34,464 nt of DNA from Tidjanibacter sp. (lineage in GTDB: Bacteria; Bacteroidota; Bacteroidia; Bacteroidales; Rikenellaceae): NCBI GenBank assembly GCA_017628305.1, contig JAGBZI010000007.1, positions 1-34,464 of the forward strand, written 5' to 3'. A program made the translations under genes and the position numbers. The notes beneath the pieces are model-generated. The model worked only from the letters and a program-made list of their open reading frames with translations, did no database searches and had not been told where the DNA came from. Below, piece after piece: positions 1 to 8,250 of this stretch (positions within the stretch are counted from its first letter, which is position 1; every line of letters begins with the position of its first letter).

Positions 1-600
1 CTCCTGCTTCTTGGCACCCTCGGCAATGTTGGCCAGATGGGTGAGGTCATAGGGGTACCACACACCATTTTTCTCGTCGATGGTGCCCCCCATGCGGGTA
101 AAGCGTTTCCACTCGGTGTCGCTCACCTTGGTGCGTTTCACGGGGCGCCACACATCGCCGTTGCCATCGACAACACCCTCGCCCGTGATGGAGATATTCT
201 TGCGCTTGCTGGCACTGATGAAGGTGAGCGTCTTGCCCTCCTTGAGGTGTTGCGTACGGTCGGGGGTGGCCAGCAATATGGCATTGCGCTCCAAGTGGAG
301 GTCGATGTTATCCTTGAGCACGATGGGGCCCGAGAGCCACACACCCGCAGGCACCACCAAGTGGCCACCACCCATCTTATCGAGAGCGGCAACAGCTCGG
401 GCAAAGGGCTCGGTGTTGAGCACCAAGCCGTCGCCCACACCGCCAAAGTCGGTGACAGACACGCTATTATCGGGAATTGTGGGAAGCGTAGGAACCGCCA
501 TATCCACGGGGAGTGAGGTGTAGTAACCCTCGTAGTTACGACCCACCGAAGTGGCCACAAACAGTGCGAGGACCACAAAAAGGGTGAATATTTTTCTCAT
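1..600 (-). CDS. GH28 polygalacturonase-like protein, N-terminal part (cut by window edge)
   Basis: This partial minus-strand gene starts at the ATG complementary to 598-600 and runs off the left edge, giving 200 codons without a stop. The protein begins with a hydrophobic signal sequence (MRKIFTLFVVLALFVATSVG). It then shows the hallmarks of the pectin-lyase-fold GH28 family: 'VTDFGGVGDG' near residue 50, 'GGGHLVVPAGVWLSGPI' near residue 80, and 'NIDLHLERNAIL'. The catalytic DD/D motifs of GH28 would lie further on and are outside the window. The gene follows dxs by 42 bp on the same strand, so the two may be co-transcribed. The family hydrolyses galacturonide or related linkages in pectin and other acidic glycans, outside the cytoplasm. 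Substrate cannot be told from this half. Confidence 0.85.
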   Translation of the reverse strand, partial: MRKIFTLFVVLALFVATSVGRNYEGYYTSLPVDMAVPTLPTIPDNSVSVTDFGGVGDGLVLNTEPFARAVAALDKMGGGHLVVPAGVWLSGPIVLKDNIDLHLERNAILLATPDRTQHLKEGKTLTFISASKRKNISITGEGVVDGNGDVWRPVKRTKVSDTEWKRFTRMGGTIDEKNGVWYPYDLTHLANIAEGAKKQE

Positions 601-642
601 GATAGTATGTAATTTAGGGATAAATCGTGCAAAACGCGCGGG

Positions 643-2505
643 CTATTTGTGGCACAAAGCCTCCAGAATAGCCTCCTCGTCGAAGCCACACAAAGCCTTG
701 AGCTCCCTCACGGTGCCGTGCTCCACAAAGAGGTCGCCAATGCCCAAGCGGACAATGGTGGGGTGGAAACCGTTGTCGTTCATCCAATCGGCCACAGCGC
801 TACCCACGCCACCACTCACAACACCATCCTCCACGGTGACAATCCTGCTAAACCTCTCACCCACCATTCGGAGCATCTCCTCATCGAGAGGTTTGGCCCA
901 GCGGAGGTCGATGTGGCAGACAGAAACGCCCCTCTCGGCAGCCCTCGCGGCAGCCCTCGCACCATCGAGCGCGGTGTGGCCCAAGGTGAGCAGTGCGACA
1001 TCCTCGCCCTCCCTCAACACCTCAGCTTTGCCAATGGGGAGCTCCTTCATGGGGCCCTCCTCCACACCCACAGCACCCCCTCGGGGATAGCGGATAACAA
1101 AGGGACCCTCGCCTCGGTAGGCGGTGAACATCATATCCCTCAACTCCTGCTCGTTACGAGGTGCCGCGATGCGCAGATTGGGGATTGGGCGCATATAGGC
1201 AATGTCGAACTCGCCGTGGTGGGTAGCACCATCCTCGCCCACCAATCCTGCCCTGTCGATGCAGAACACGGTGTGGATATTTTGGAGCGCAACATCGTGA
1301 ATAACATTATCATAAGCCCTCTGCATGAAAGAGGAGTAGATTGCACAGAAGGGAATCATGCCCCCCCTTGCCAAGCCTGCCGAGAAGGTTACGGCGTGGC
1401 CCTCGGCAATTCCCACATCGAAGCACCTGTGGGGCATCGCAGCCTGAAGGATGTTCATGGAGCTGCCCGTAGCCATGGCGGGTGTCACACCCACCACCCT
1501 CTCATCCACCTCAGCGAGCTCCAGCAGTGCTCGTCCAAAGACGGTCTGGTATTTGGCAGGCCCCTCTTTGGAGGGTTCTCTCTCGCCCGTTTCGGGGTTG
1601 AACTTTCCGGGCGCATGCCACACCGCGGGGTCGCCCTGCTCGGCAGGTGCATAACCCTTTCCCTTGAGGGTCATGGCGTGGAGCAACTTGGGCCCCTCAA
1701 TCTCCCTCAACGAGCGCAGCGTGCGCACCAACGACACCACATCGTGGCCATTGGTGGGGCCAAAGTAGCGGAAATCCATGCTCTCAAAGAGGTTGCTCTG
1801 GCGCAGCAGGTAGCGCTTGATAGTGTGGGTAGTGTGCGAAAGAATAGAGCGCAAGCGGGGGGCAAAATTGAGCCCTCCCCACACTTTGCGTTTCATATTA
1901 TTGTACTTCCTCGAGGAGGTGATTCGCAGCAGGTGTTGGCGCAGAGCACCCACATTGGTGTCGATACTCTGGCGGTTGTCGTTGAGAATAACGAGCAGGT
2001 CGGCCTTCGAGGCACCCGCATTGTTGAGCCCCTCAAAAGCGAGGCCGCCCGTCATGGCACCATCGCCAATCACAGCCACAACCTTGCGCCCATCCCCCAT
2101 CAGGGCCGAAGCCTCCGCCATGCCACAAGCGGCCGAAATCGACACCGACGAGTGGCCCGCACCAAACGAGTCGCCCTCCTCAATACGGGGGAAACCGGCG
2201 ATGCCTCCCAGCGTGCGCTGGCGGGCAAAATCATCCCTGCGGCCACAGATAATCTTGTGTGCATAGGCCTGATGGCCCACATCCCACACAACCCTATCGT
2301 TGGGGAAATCAAACACATAGTGAAGAGCTACAGCAATCTCCACCGCACCGAGGCTCGAGGAGAGGTGGCCGGGATTGACGGCACAGCACTCCACAATATA
2401 ATCCCTCAGTTCGGCACAGTAGACGGGCAACTCCTCCACCGCCAACTCCTTGAGGTCGGCGGGAGAATTCACCCTCTCCAGATACCTATAATCCTTCTTT
2501 GCCAT
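643..2505 (-). CDS. dxs: 1-deoxy-D-xylulose-5-phosphate synthase
   Basis: Dxs condenses pyruvate and glyceraldehyde-3-phosphate with thiamine pyrophosphate (TPP) to make DXP, the first step of the non-mevalonate isoprenoid pathway, in the cytoplasm. The 620-residue protein has the usual family length. Visible motifs are the N-terminal 'NPGHLSSSLGAVE' with its TPP-contacting histidine, the TPP/magnesium motif starting 'GDG' at residues 147-149 and ending in 'NDN', and a C-terminal transketolase-type pyrimidine domain ('FDVGIAEGHAVTFSAGLA', 'FVIRYPRG'). The reading frame is open up to 2619, but I place the start at 2505: AGGAG lies about 10 nt upstream of this ATG, and a TATATTTG promoter element (2529-2536) lies between the two candidate starts. 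Confidence 0.96.
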   Translation of the reverse strand: MAKKDYRYLERVNSPADLKELAVEELPVYCAELRDYIVECCAVNPGHLSSSLGAVEIAVALHYVFDFPNDRVVWDVGHQAYAHKIICGRRDDFARQRTLGGIAGFPRIEEGDSFGAGHSSVSISAACGMAEASALMGDGRKVVAVIGDGAMTGGLAFEGLNNAGASKADLLVILNDNRQSIDTNVGALRQHLLRITSSRKYNNMKRKVWGGLNFAPRLRSILSHTTHTIKRYLLRQSNLFESMDFRYFGPTNGHDVVSLVRTLRSLREIEGPKLLHAMTLKGKGYAPAEQGDPAVWHAPGKFNPETGEREPSKEGPAKYQTVFGRALLELAEVDERVVGVTPAMATGSSMNILQAAMPHRCFDVGIAEGHAVTFSAGLARGGMIPFCAIYSSFMQRAYDNVIHDVALQNIHTVFCIDRAGLVGEDGATHHGEFDIAYMRPIPNLRIAAPRNEQELRDMMFTAYRGEGPFVIRYPRGGAVGVEEGPMKELPIGKAEVLREGEDVALLTLGHTALDGARAAARAAERGVSVCHIDLRWAKPLDEEMLRMVGERFSRIVTVEDGVVSGGVGSAVADWMNDNGFHPTIVRLGIGDLFVEHGTVRELKALCGFDEEAILEALCHK

Positions 2506-2528
2506 AGCTTTCTTGCTCCTTATGACAG

Positions 2529-2536
2529 CAAATATA
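2529..2536 (-). promoter_or_regulatory. -7 promoter element of dxs
   Basis: On the minus strand this reads TATATTTG, a full match to the Bacteroidetes -7 consensus TAnnTTTG. It lies 24 nt before the dxs start. A weak T-rich -33 candidate (TTTTC) lies 19 bp further upstream. The expected transcript would start a few bases after the element and would include the AGGAG ribosome site, which supports the 2505 start for dxs. Confidence 0.5.
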
Positions 2537-2700
2537 CCAACTTTAATTGAAACTTGAAAATTGAACATCAAGAAATCCCCTTGCAACAAGCCCCACGCCC
2601 AAATCGACTCATCATTCAAAGGGATTATCGGAAAGGTGGGAGATGTGCCATTGGGTCTGTTTTTTTAGGCTCTGCAAACTTTAGGTTTCCGACATATAAT

Positions 2701-2732
2701 TTTGGAACTCTATTTTTTTATTGTTATTTTTG
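2701..2732 (+). promoter_or_regulatory. Promoter upstream of the broken small secreted ORF
   Basis: TTTG (2701-2704), then 20 bp, then TATTTTTG (2725-2732) matches the Bacteroidetes sigma-70-type consensus TTTG-N19-21-TAnnTTTG. A second -7 match, TAATTTTG, lies at 2697-2704. Transcription would start near 2738, about 35 nt before the small ORF at 2774. The surrounding 2640-2770 stretch is AT-rich and holds no other gene that I can support. Confidence 0.5.
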
Positions 2733-2773
2733 TTGCGATAACATGCTGTTGACTTGAAACAATTCGAAGCTGT

Positions 2774-3059
2774 ATGAAAAAGTATATCCTTTCGGCCCTC
2801 GTGATAATTCTCTCGTCATTGTCGCTTTCGTTGTATGCCCAATCGATGGATTTCTCGGTCGCCGACTTTACTCAATACGGCAAAAATACCGGCGAGGTAA
2901 CAATAAGTTGAGGAGGATTTTGAATTGCAGTTGCTCAGCATTATAAATGAAGCTTCGATAAGAAAGATTATATCGACAGACGATCTCGTGCACTCTTCTA
3001 CACTGAGCTATTTTGAGTCCTACCTCTCCTCGGGTGAGGCAGAGAACCTCTACTATTAA
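2774..3059 (+). pseudogene. Small secreted protein, apparently frameshifted
   Basis: An ATG at 2774 opens a 45-residue frame (MKKYILSALVIILSSLSLSL...) ending at a TGA at 2909-2911. It starts with a clear signal peptide and reads 'YAQSMDFSVADFTQYGKN' after it. In the next frame, open from 2907 to a TAA at 3057-3059, coding-like sequence continues ('EEDFELQLLSIINEA', 'YFESYLSSGEAENLYY') with no start codon of its own. The simplest reading is one ancestral protein of about 95 residues broken by an indel near 2907-2912. I do not recognise the family. Base composition is lower in GC than the flanking genes. A genuine 45-residue secreted peptide is the alternative. Confidence 0.45.
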
Positions 3060-3128
3060 CAAGATTGCGTTGGTTTTTATGAAGCTTATTGCTCCGAATA
3101 GTTTTAACAGACAAAATTGGATAAAGAT

Positions 3129-3836
3129 ATGAAATACAAAAGAATTCTTCTCAAACTCAGCGGCGAATCGCTCGCAGGAGCCGAGGGTCGCGGCCTCTCC
3201 ACCGAGGTGCTCGACAGCTACTCGCTCCAAATCAAAAAAGCAGTGGAGTCGGGCGTGCAAATAGGCATCGTCATCGGCGGCGGCAACATCTTCCGTGGCT
3301 TGCAGGGCGTGGGCCGTGGATTCGACCGCGTGAAGGGCGACCAGATGGGTATGCTCGCAACCATCATCAACTCGCTGGCACTCCAGAGCCATCTGGAGAG
3401 TGTAGGCGTGAAGACCAAGGTGCTCACCTCCATTCGCATGGAGCCCATCGGCGAGTACTTCTCCAAGGCCAAAGCCCTCGAGTATCTCGAGGCCGGCTAT
3501 GTGGTAATCATCGGTGGTGGCACCTCCAACCCCTACTTCTCCACCGACAGCGCTTCGGCACTGCGCGGTGTGGAGATTGAGGCCGAAGTGCTCCTGAAGG
3601 GTACTCGCGTGGATGGCGTCTACACCGCCGACCCCGAGAAGGACCCCACAGCCACCAAGTTTGACGAGATAACCTTCGACGAGGTATATGGCCGCGGTCT
3701 GAAAATCATGGACCTCACAGCCTTCACCCTCTGCAAGGAGAACCGACTCCCCATCATCGTCTTCGACATGGACACCGAAGGCAACCTCCAGAAGGTGCTC
3801 GAGGGTGAGAAGAACGGTACTTTGGTACACAACTAA
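3129..3836 (+). CDS. pyrH: Uridylate (UMP) kinase
   Basis: PyrH phosphorylates UMP to UDP with ATP, in the cytoplasm, for pyrimidine nucleotide synthesis. The 235-residue protein has the bacterial hexameric UMP kinase pattern: 'KLSGESL' at residues 9-15, the glycine-rich 'GGGNIFRG' at 50-57, 'GGGTSNPYFSTDSASALRG' with the acceptor-site region, and 'VDGVYTADPEKDP'. I use the ATG at 3129, which gives the classical MKYKRILLKLSG start. A TTG four codons upstream is in frame but unlikely. No strong ribosome site is present, as is common in this phylum. A weak promoter candidate (TAGTTTTA, 3099-3106) lies just upstream. The thioredoxin-like gene follows after 15 bp and frr after that, so the three are probably co-transcribed. 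Confidence 0.96.
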   Translation: MKYKRILLKLSGESLAGAEGRGLSTEVLDSYSLQIKKAVESGVQIGIVIGGGNIFRGLQGVGRGFDRVKGDQMGMLATIINSLALQSHLESVGVKTKVLTSIRMEPIGEYFSKAKALEYLEAGYVVIIGGGTSNPYFSTDSASALRGVEIEAEVLLKGTRVDGVYTADPEKDPTATKFDEITFDEVYGRGLKIMDLTAFTLCKENRLPIIVFDMDTEGNLQKVLEGEKNGTLVHN

Positions 3837-3851
3837 CCCTCCCCACCAACC

Positions 3852-4370
3852 ATGAGGCGACTCTTCACACTGCTCGCAGCCTTGGTGGTCACCCTCACTC
3901 TTAGGGGTCAGGAGGACCCGACGACACTGCTCGGTGCCGGCGACAGGCTCCCCCACTTTGAGGTGGCGATGACAGACGGCAGCCACATCCGCTCCTCGGA
4001 GTTGGAGGGCAAGGTGGTGTGGATAACCCTCTGGGCAAGTTGGTGTCCCTCGTGCCGCAAGGAGTTCAAGTGGCTCTCGCGGAGCGAGGCGTTTGAGGCA
4101 CTCACAGCCCACCCCGATGTGCTCTTCCTCCCCATAGCACGCGAGGAGAACTCGGCAACAGTTGCTGCGTGGTTACACAAAAAGGGGTACTCCTACCGCT
4201 CGGGGGTGGACCCCACGAGGGAGATTTACTCGCTCTTCGCCACCGAGGAGATTCCGCGCAACCTGCTTGTGGCTCCCGACGGCACCATCGTCAGCCACAC
4301 CTCCACCTACTCCCCCAAAGCGCTCGAGGAGTTGGTGGCCACAGCAAACGAAATGTTAAACTCTAAATAA
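3852..4370 (+). CDS. TlpA/ResA-type thioredoxin-fold protein, exported
   Basis: This is a 172-residue protein with an N-terminal signal sequence (about residues 1-19) and a thioredoxin-like domain of the TlpA/ResA/AhpC-TSA group. The active site is W-C65-P-S-C68 in '[17 protein letters not shown]'. The conserved cis-proline region appears as '[15 protein letters not shown]'. Such proteins act in the periplasm as thiol-disulfide reductases. It sits between pyrH (15 bp gap) and frr (11 bp gap), a tight spacing that suggests co-transcription although the function is unrelated. The physiological partner cannot be inferred. Confidence 0.85.
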   Translation: MRRLFTLLAALVVTLTLRGQEDPTTLLGAGDRLPHFEVAMTDGSHIRSSELEGKVVWITLWASWCPSCRKEFKWLSRSEAFEALTAHPDVLFLPIAREENSATVAAWLHKKGYSYRSGVDPTREIYSLFATEEIPRNLLVAPDGTIVSHTSTYSPKALEELVATANEMLNSK

Positions 4371-4381
4371 TACGAACTACT

Positions 4382-4945
4382 ATGAACGACGACAAATTGT
4401 TGATTCTTGAGATGGCCGAGGAGAAGATGTCCAAGGCTATCCACCACCTCGAGGAGTCCCTCCTCGGCGTTAGGGCCGGCAAAGCCAGCCAGCATGTGCT
4501 CCGTGGCATCATGGTTGAGTACTACGGCGCAGCAACCCCCATCGAGCAGGTGTCGAGTGTCAATGTGCCCGACGCAAAGACCATCCTCATCCAGCCTTGG
4601 GACAAAAACATGATTGGCCCCATCGAGAAGGCAATCCTTGTGAGCAACATCGGCCTCACCCCCTCCAACAATGGTGAGCACATCCGACTCACCATCCCCG
4701 CACTCACCGAGGAGCGACGCAAAGAGCTCGTGAAGCAGGTTAAAGGCTATGCCGAGACCGGCAAAGTGAGCCTTCGCAATGCCCGCCGCGATGCTGTGGA
4801 CGCCTTCAAGAAGGCCCAGAAGGATGGCATGCCCGAGGATGTGGCAAAGGATGGCGAGGCAGACGCACAGAAACTCATCGACCGCTACACCAAGAAGCTC
4901 GACGAGTTGGTAGCCGCCAAGGAGAAAGAGATTATGACCGTGTAG
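4382..4945 (+). CDS. frr: Ribosome recycling factor
   Basis: Frr splits post-termination ribosomes together with EF-G, in the cytoplasm. The 187-residue length is standard. Recognisable parts are '[14 protein letters not shown]' (the RTGRA-type motif near residues 27-40), the central '[18 protein letters not shown]' and the highly conserved '[14 protein letters not shown]' followed by 'RNARRDA'. The start ATG lies 11 bp after the thioredoxin-like gene. pyrH and frr are often neighbours in bacteria, which supports both calls. The gene ends just before a strong hairpin terminator at 4965-5006. Confidence 0.97.
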   Translation: MNDDKLLILEMAEEKMSKAIHHLEESLLGVRAGKASQHVLRGIMVEYYGAATPIEQVSSVNVPDAKTILIQPWDKNMIGPIEKAILVSNIGLTPSNNGEHIRLTIPALTEERRKELVKQVKGYAETGKVSLRNARRDAVDAFKKAQKDGMPEDVAKDGEADAQKLIDRYTKKLDELVAAKEKEIMTV

Positions 4946-4964
4946 CCGCCCCGCGCAACAAACA

Positions 4965-5006
4965 AAAGAGAGCGCCCTTCCCGATTGCAGGAGGGGCGCT
5001 CTCTTT
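4965..5006. terminator. Bidirectional intrinsic terminator between frr and upp
   Basis: A near-perfect hairpin has left arm AAAGAGAGCGCCC (4965-4977) pairing with GGGCGCTCTCTTT (4994-5006). Four more pairs close the inside (TTCC with GGAG, one G-U) around an 8-nt loop. T-rich sequence follows on the plus strand and A-rich sequence precedes it. It would stop frr transcription and probably also the converging upp transcript. Confidence 0.85.
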
Positions 5007-5058
5007 ATTACTCACCCTTGGTCTTGGGGCTTAAACTCTCAACCAACGGCGTTAGGCT

Positions 5059-5712
5059 TTAGTCCAACTTGGAGCCATAGGCCAAGTCGCCCGCATCGCC
5101 CAAGCCGGGGATGATGTAGCTCTGGGCCGAAAGTTCGGGGTCTACCGACGCACACCAGATGTGGGTGCCATGGGGCAGATGTTTCTCGGCATACTCCACA
5201 CCCGCCTCACTTGCTATGACAGCAGCCACATGGAGCTCCTTGGGAGTGCCACCCTTGGCAGCAAGCGCCTCATAGGAGTAGACAAGCGAGGTGCCCGTGG
5301 CCAACATGGGGTCAACGAGCAGCAGTATCTTACCCTCCAGCTGGCCGCACGAGATATACTCCACCTTCACCTCAAACGAGCTATCCTTATGGTGTTTGCG
5401 ATAGGCAGAGACAAAGGCGTTCTGTGCATTGTCGAAGTAGTTGAGAAAACCCTGATGGAAGGGCAAGCCGGCACGGAGGATGGTGGCCAGCACTACCTTG
5501 TCGTCGGACAACATCACCTCGGCCTCACCAAGGGGGGTCTCCACAATGTGGGGAGTGTAGTTGAGGGTGCGGCTAATCTCATAGGCGCAAATCTCGGCTA
5601 TGCGCTCGAGGTTACGACGAAAACGCATACTGTCGCCCTGCACAGAGGCGTCACGAATCTCGGAGAGAAATTTGTTGAGAATGGAATTCTCCTTATCAAG
5701 AATGTGTACCAT
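5059..5712 (-). CDS. upp: Uracil phosphoribosyltransferase
   Basis: Upp makes UMP from uracil and PRPP, salvaging pyrimidines in the cytoplasm. The 217-residue protein shows the PRPP-binding loop 'DPMLATGTS' at residues 134-142, 'TILRAGLPFHQGFL' near 77-90 and the family C-terminal signature 'PGLGDAGDLAYG', where uracil is bound. The frame is open to 5766, but I choose the ATG at 5712 because it gives the usual length. hflX lies 60 bp upstream on the same strand, so the two may share a transcript. The gene ends toward the two-way terminator at 4965-5006. Confidence 0.95.
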   Translation of the reverse strand: MVHILDKENSILNKFLSEIRDASVQGDSMRFRRNLERIAEICAYEISRTLNYTPHIVETPLGEAEVMLSDDKVVLATILRAGLPFHQGFLNYFDNAQNAFVSAYRKHHKDSSFEVKVEYISCGQLEGKILLLVDPMLATGTSLVYSYEALAAKGGTPKELHVAAVIASEAGVEYAEKHLPHGTHIWCASVDPELSAQSYIIPGLGDAGDLAYGSKLD

Positions 5713-5772
5713 ACCTTTATATATTATAGTTATTAATCTTTCTTCATTTTGGGCACCACACCACACCTCAGT

Positions 5773-7038
5773 TTAGTAGAGGAAATTGTTGAATGGGTAC
5801 CTTCCGGCGTGAATCTCGCGCACCATACCGTAGAGGTCGCTGCGGAACTTATCAATATTGGCCTTGGTCTTGGCCGACAGGAAGATGCAGGGTGCACCGC
5901 TCTTGGCCATCCAGCTGCGCTGAAGCTCCTCGAGCGATATGTTTTCGCGAGTGGCAGGGGTGAGGTCGTCCTCCTCCTTGGGGGTCCATGTGTAGGCGTC
6001 AATCTTGTTGAATACCAAGTAGACGGGTTTGTCGCTCGCGCCAATGTCGGCCAAGGTCTGCTTCACCACATTCAGCTGGTCCTCAAAAGCGGGGTGCGAG
6101 ATGTCCACCACATGTATCAGCAGGTCGGCCTCCCTAACCTCATCGAGGGTAGACTTGAAGGCCTCCACAAGCTGTGTGGGGAGTTTGCGGATGAATCCCA
6201 CTGTGTCGGACATCAGGAAGGGGAGGTTGTCGAAAACCACCTTGCGCACAGTGGTGTCGAGCGTGGCAAAGAGTTTATTCTCGGCAAAAACATCGCTCTT
6301 GCTTATGAGGTTCATGAGGGTCGACTTGCCCACATTGGTGTAGCCCACAAGAGCCACCCTCACCATCGCACCTCGATTGCTACGCTGCACAGCCATCTGG
6401 CGGTCAATCTTCTTAAGCTCCTCCTTGAGTTTGGAGATATTGTTGCGCACAACCCTTCGGTCGGTCTCAATCTCCCTCTCACCCGAACCACCACGGGTTC
6501 CGGTGCCACCCCTCTGGCGCTCCAAGTGGGTCCACATACCCGTCAGGCGGGGCAACATATACTCATACTGGGCCAACTTCACCTGCGTCTTGGCATAGGC
6601 CGTACGGGCCCTCTGCACAAAGATGTCGAGGATAAGCCTTGTGCGGTCCGAGATGCGACGACCGATAACCTTCTCGATGTTGCGTGTCTGGGAGGGGGAG
6701 AGCTCATCGTCGAAGATTACCACATCAATCTCGTGCTCCTCACACCAGTCCCTAATCTCCTCCAGCTTGCCGGGGCCCACAAAGTAGCGGCTATCGGGGG
6801 TGGAGAGTTTCTGCACAAAGGTGCGCTCGGTGACAATATGGGCGGTCTCGGCGAGGAACTCCAACTCTGCGAGGTACTCCTCCACCTGTGCCATTGGCTG
6901 GCGGTCGCGACACACAGCCACAAGCACAGCCCTCTCATAGTCGGGGGCGGTGGTCTGTGGGGCGGCGGTGGGGTTTTGCTCCGGAGTGATACGCATCTTA
7001 TGCCCTTGGAATTGGGGTCTTGAATTATTGTTGTTCAT
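5773..7038 (-). CDS. hflX: GTPase HflX
   Basis: HflX is a ribosome-associated GTPase that splits or rescues stalled 70S ribosomes under stress. The 421-residue protein has the HflX N-terminal domain ('VGPGKLEEI', 'FDDELSPSQTRNIE', then the glycine-rich 'RQRGGTGTRGGSGE'), a coiled segment, and a G domain with Walker A 'GYTNVGKS' at residues 232-239, 'DTVGFIRKLP' (G3) and 'NKID' (G4). The frame is open to 7164, but the upstream part overlaps the tonB terminator. The ATG at 7038 is therefore the likely start; 6996 is a second candidate. A short perfect inverted repeat (7051-7065) lies in the leader. Confidence 0.95.
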   Translation of the reverse strand: MNNNNSRPQFQGHKMRITPEQNPTAAPQTTAPDYERAVLVAVCRDRQPMAQVEEYLAELEFLAETAHIVTERTFVQKLSTPDSRYFVGPGKLEEIRDWCEEHEIDVVIFDDELSPSQTRNIEKVIGRRISDRTRLILDIFVQRARTAYAKTQVKLAQYEYMLPRLTGMWTHLERQRGGTGTRGGSGEREIETDRRVVRNNISKLKEELKKIDRQMAVQRSNRGAMVRVALVGYTNVGKSTLMNLISKSDVFAENKLFATLDTTVRKVVFDNLPFLMSDTVGFIRKLPTQLVEAFKSTLDEVREADLLIHVVDISHPAFEDQLNVVKQTLADIGASDKPVYLVFNKIDAYTWTPKEEDDLTPATRENISLEELQRSWMAKSGAPCIFLSAKTKANIDKFRSDLYGMVREIHAGRYPFNNFLY

Positions 7039-7093
7039 TGCACTTTCTGCGCCACAAGCTGTGGCGGGGTTGCTATTTCCCGTTTGAATTTGT

Positions 7094-7127
7094 AAAAAAA
7101 GGGGACTCCTATTTAAAAAGTCCCCTT
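7094..7127 (-). terminator. Intrinsic terminator of the tonB-like gene
   Basis: On the minus strand, AAGGGGACT (7127-7119) pairs with AGTCCCCTT (7107-7099) around an 11-nt AT-rich loop, followed directly by a run of T (complement of 7094-7100). It lies 44 nt after the tonB-like stop codon and before the hflX start. Confidence 0.85.
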
Positions 7128-7170
7128 CGGTAGTTGTGCGGCGTGGCCCATGGCCACAACCCATATTGAA

Positions 7171-7851
7171 TTACTGCAGTTTGCAGACGATGGGCAGGAT
7201 GTAGTAAACACGCACCAGCTGGTCACGCTGACGGCCGGGGGTCCACCTAGGCGATTTCATCAGCACGCGACGAGCCTCATCCTCATACACCTTATCGGGC
7301 GACTGGAGGAACTCGATGTTGCCTACGCTACCATCCTTCTCAATCACAAATTTCATTACTACAGTACCCTGAATACCGTTCTCAGCGGCGATTGCGGGAA
7401 TCTTAAACTCACCCTGAAACCAAGTACGGAAGGTGTTGAGGTCGCCACCCATGAACGAAGGCATCACCTCCACCTTGAGGAACACAGGCTCCTCCTCAAT
7501 CTCCTCGGGAGCCACCTCAATCTCCTCAACGACAATCTCGTCCTCGGTGAAATCGATGAAATCTACCTCCTCCTCGATTTTGGTTTCGTTGTCCACGATG
7601 TTAATCATGTTGGTGATGAGTTTCACAGCCTGCTTCACAGGAGCCTCGGTTTTGGGCTGCTCGGGCTTGGTAATCTCCACCAAGTCAACATCCACCTCGG
7701 GACCGCTCACCTCAATAATCTCAATGGTCTTTTTGCTCTGACCAACGCTGAAGGCAACAACGCAAAGTGCCAACGAGATGATCAAACCAATCTCCAGAAA
7801 AATACCTTTACGGTTCTGAAGATCTACTTTAGGGTTCTTTTTAATTTCCAT
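7171..7851 (-). CDS. TonB family energy-transducing protein
   Basis: TonB proteins link the inner-membrane ExbB/ExbD proton channel to outer-membrane TonB-dependent transporters such as SusC. The 226-residue protein has a short cytoplasmic start, one membrane helix near residues 18-37 ('GIFLEIGLIISLALCVVAFS'), an acidic and proline-containing periplasmic linker rich in E, V and I, and a C-terminal TonB domain ('IAAENGIQGTVVMKFVIEKDG', 'SPRWTPGRQRDQLVRVYY'). No exbB or exbD is adjacent. The gene stands alone with its own terminator, and a TAAATTTG promoter element lies upstream (7903-7910). Confidence 0.92.
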   Translation of the reverse strand: MEIKKNPKVDLQNRKGIFLEIGLIISLALCVVAFSVGQSKKTIEIIEVSGPEVDVDLVEITKPEQPKTEAPVKQAVKLITNMINIVDNETKIEEEVDFIDFTEDEIVVEEIEVAPEEIEEEPVFLKVEVMPSFMGGDLNTFRTWFQGEFKIPAIAAENGIQGTVVMKFVIEKDGSVGNIEFLQSPDKVYEDEARRVLMKSPRWTPGRQRDQLVRVYYILPIVCKLQ

Positions 7852-7902
7852 TATCGTAGTTTATTTAATTGTTATTCAATCCTTTAGCGGTGAAATAGCT
7901 GC

Positions 7903-7910
7903 AAATTTAC
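7903..7910 (-). promoter_or_regulatory. -7 promoter element of the tonB-like gene
   Basis: On the minus strand this reads TAAATTTG, a full match to the Bacteroidetes -7 consensus TAnnTTTG, 51 bp before the start codon. A TTTG lies 25 bp further upstream, somewhat too far for a standard -33 element, so only the -7 part is well supported. Confidence 0.45.
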
Positions 7911-7997
7911 CCCTTTTCACCCACTATGCACCTACAAATATATGAAGAAAAAATGAAAACAATGCACACAAACTATTTTATTTTAGAAAAAAGTGCG

Positions 7998-8005
7998 TAT
8001 ATTTG
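7998..8005 (+). promoter_or_regulatory. -7 promoter element of the tRNA-Ala gene
   Basis: TATATTTG is a full TAnnTTTG match ending 13 nt before the mature tRNA 5' end. A T-rich TATTTTA (7974-7980) lies at roughly the -33 distance. Confidence 0.5.
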
Positions 8006-8018
8006 CACCGTCAAACAT

Positions 8019-8092
<74 letters not shown>

Positions 8093-8096
8093 CAAA

Positions 8097-8130
8097 CGAA
8101 AAGGCAACCAATTTCGGTTGCCTTTTTTCG
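8097..8130 (+). terminator. Intrinsic terminator of tRNA-Ala
   Basis: AAAAGGCAACC pairs with GGTTGCCTTTT around a short loop, ending in a run of six T. Flanking CG and AAA/TTT pairs extend the stem. It starts within a few bases of the tRNA 3' end. Confidence 0.85.
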
Positions 8131-8196
8131 TTTGTACCATGCGTTACACACCCACGCCACCCTTTCTGTGAGGATGGGGCGGTATTTCCCTTGTAT

Positions 8197-8232
8197 AAAA
8201 AAACTCGGCCCTCCCGCAGTGGAAGGGCCGAG
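8197..8232 (-). terminator. Intrinsic terminator of the leftward kinase/amidohydrolase/GH36 operon
   Basis: On the minus strand CTCGGCCCT (8232-8224) pairs with AGGGCCGAG (8212-8204) around an 11-nt loop and is followed by a run of seven T. It begins 18 nt after the GH36-like stop codon. Confidence 0.88.
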
Positions 8233-8250
8233 GCTGTGTAAGCATGTGTG

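Noticed and set aside
649..2550. Long plus-strand open frame opposite dxs (633 codons)
   Set aside because: It is the antisense shadow of dxs, rich in His, Gln and Ala with no family motif. Dxs motifs on the other strand are unambiguous.
5749..7023. 424-codon plus-strand frame opposite hflX
   Set aside because: It is a shadow of hflX, whose GTPase motifs are intact on the minus strand.
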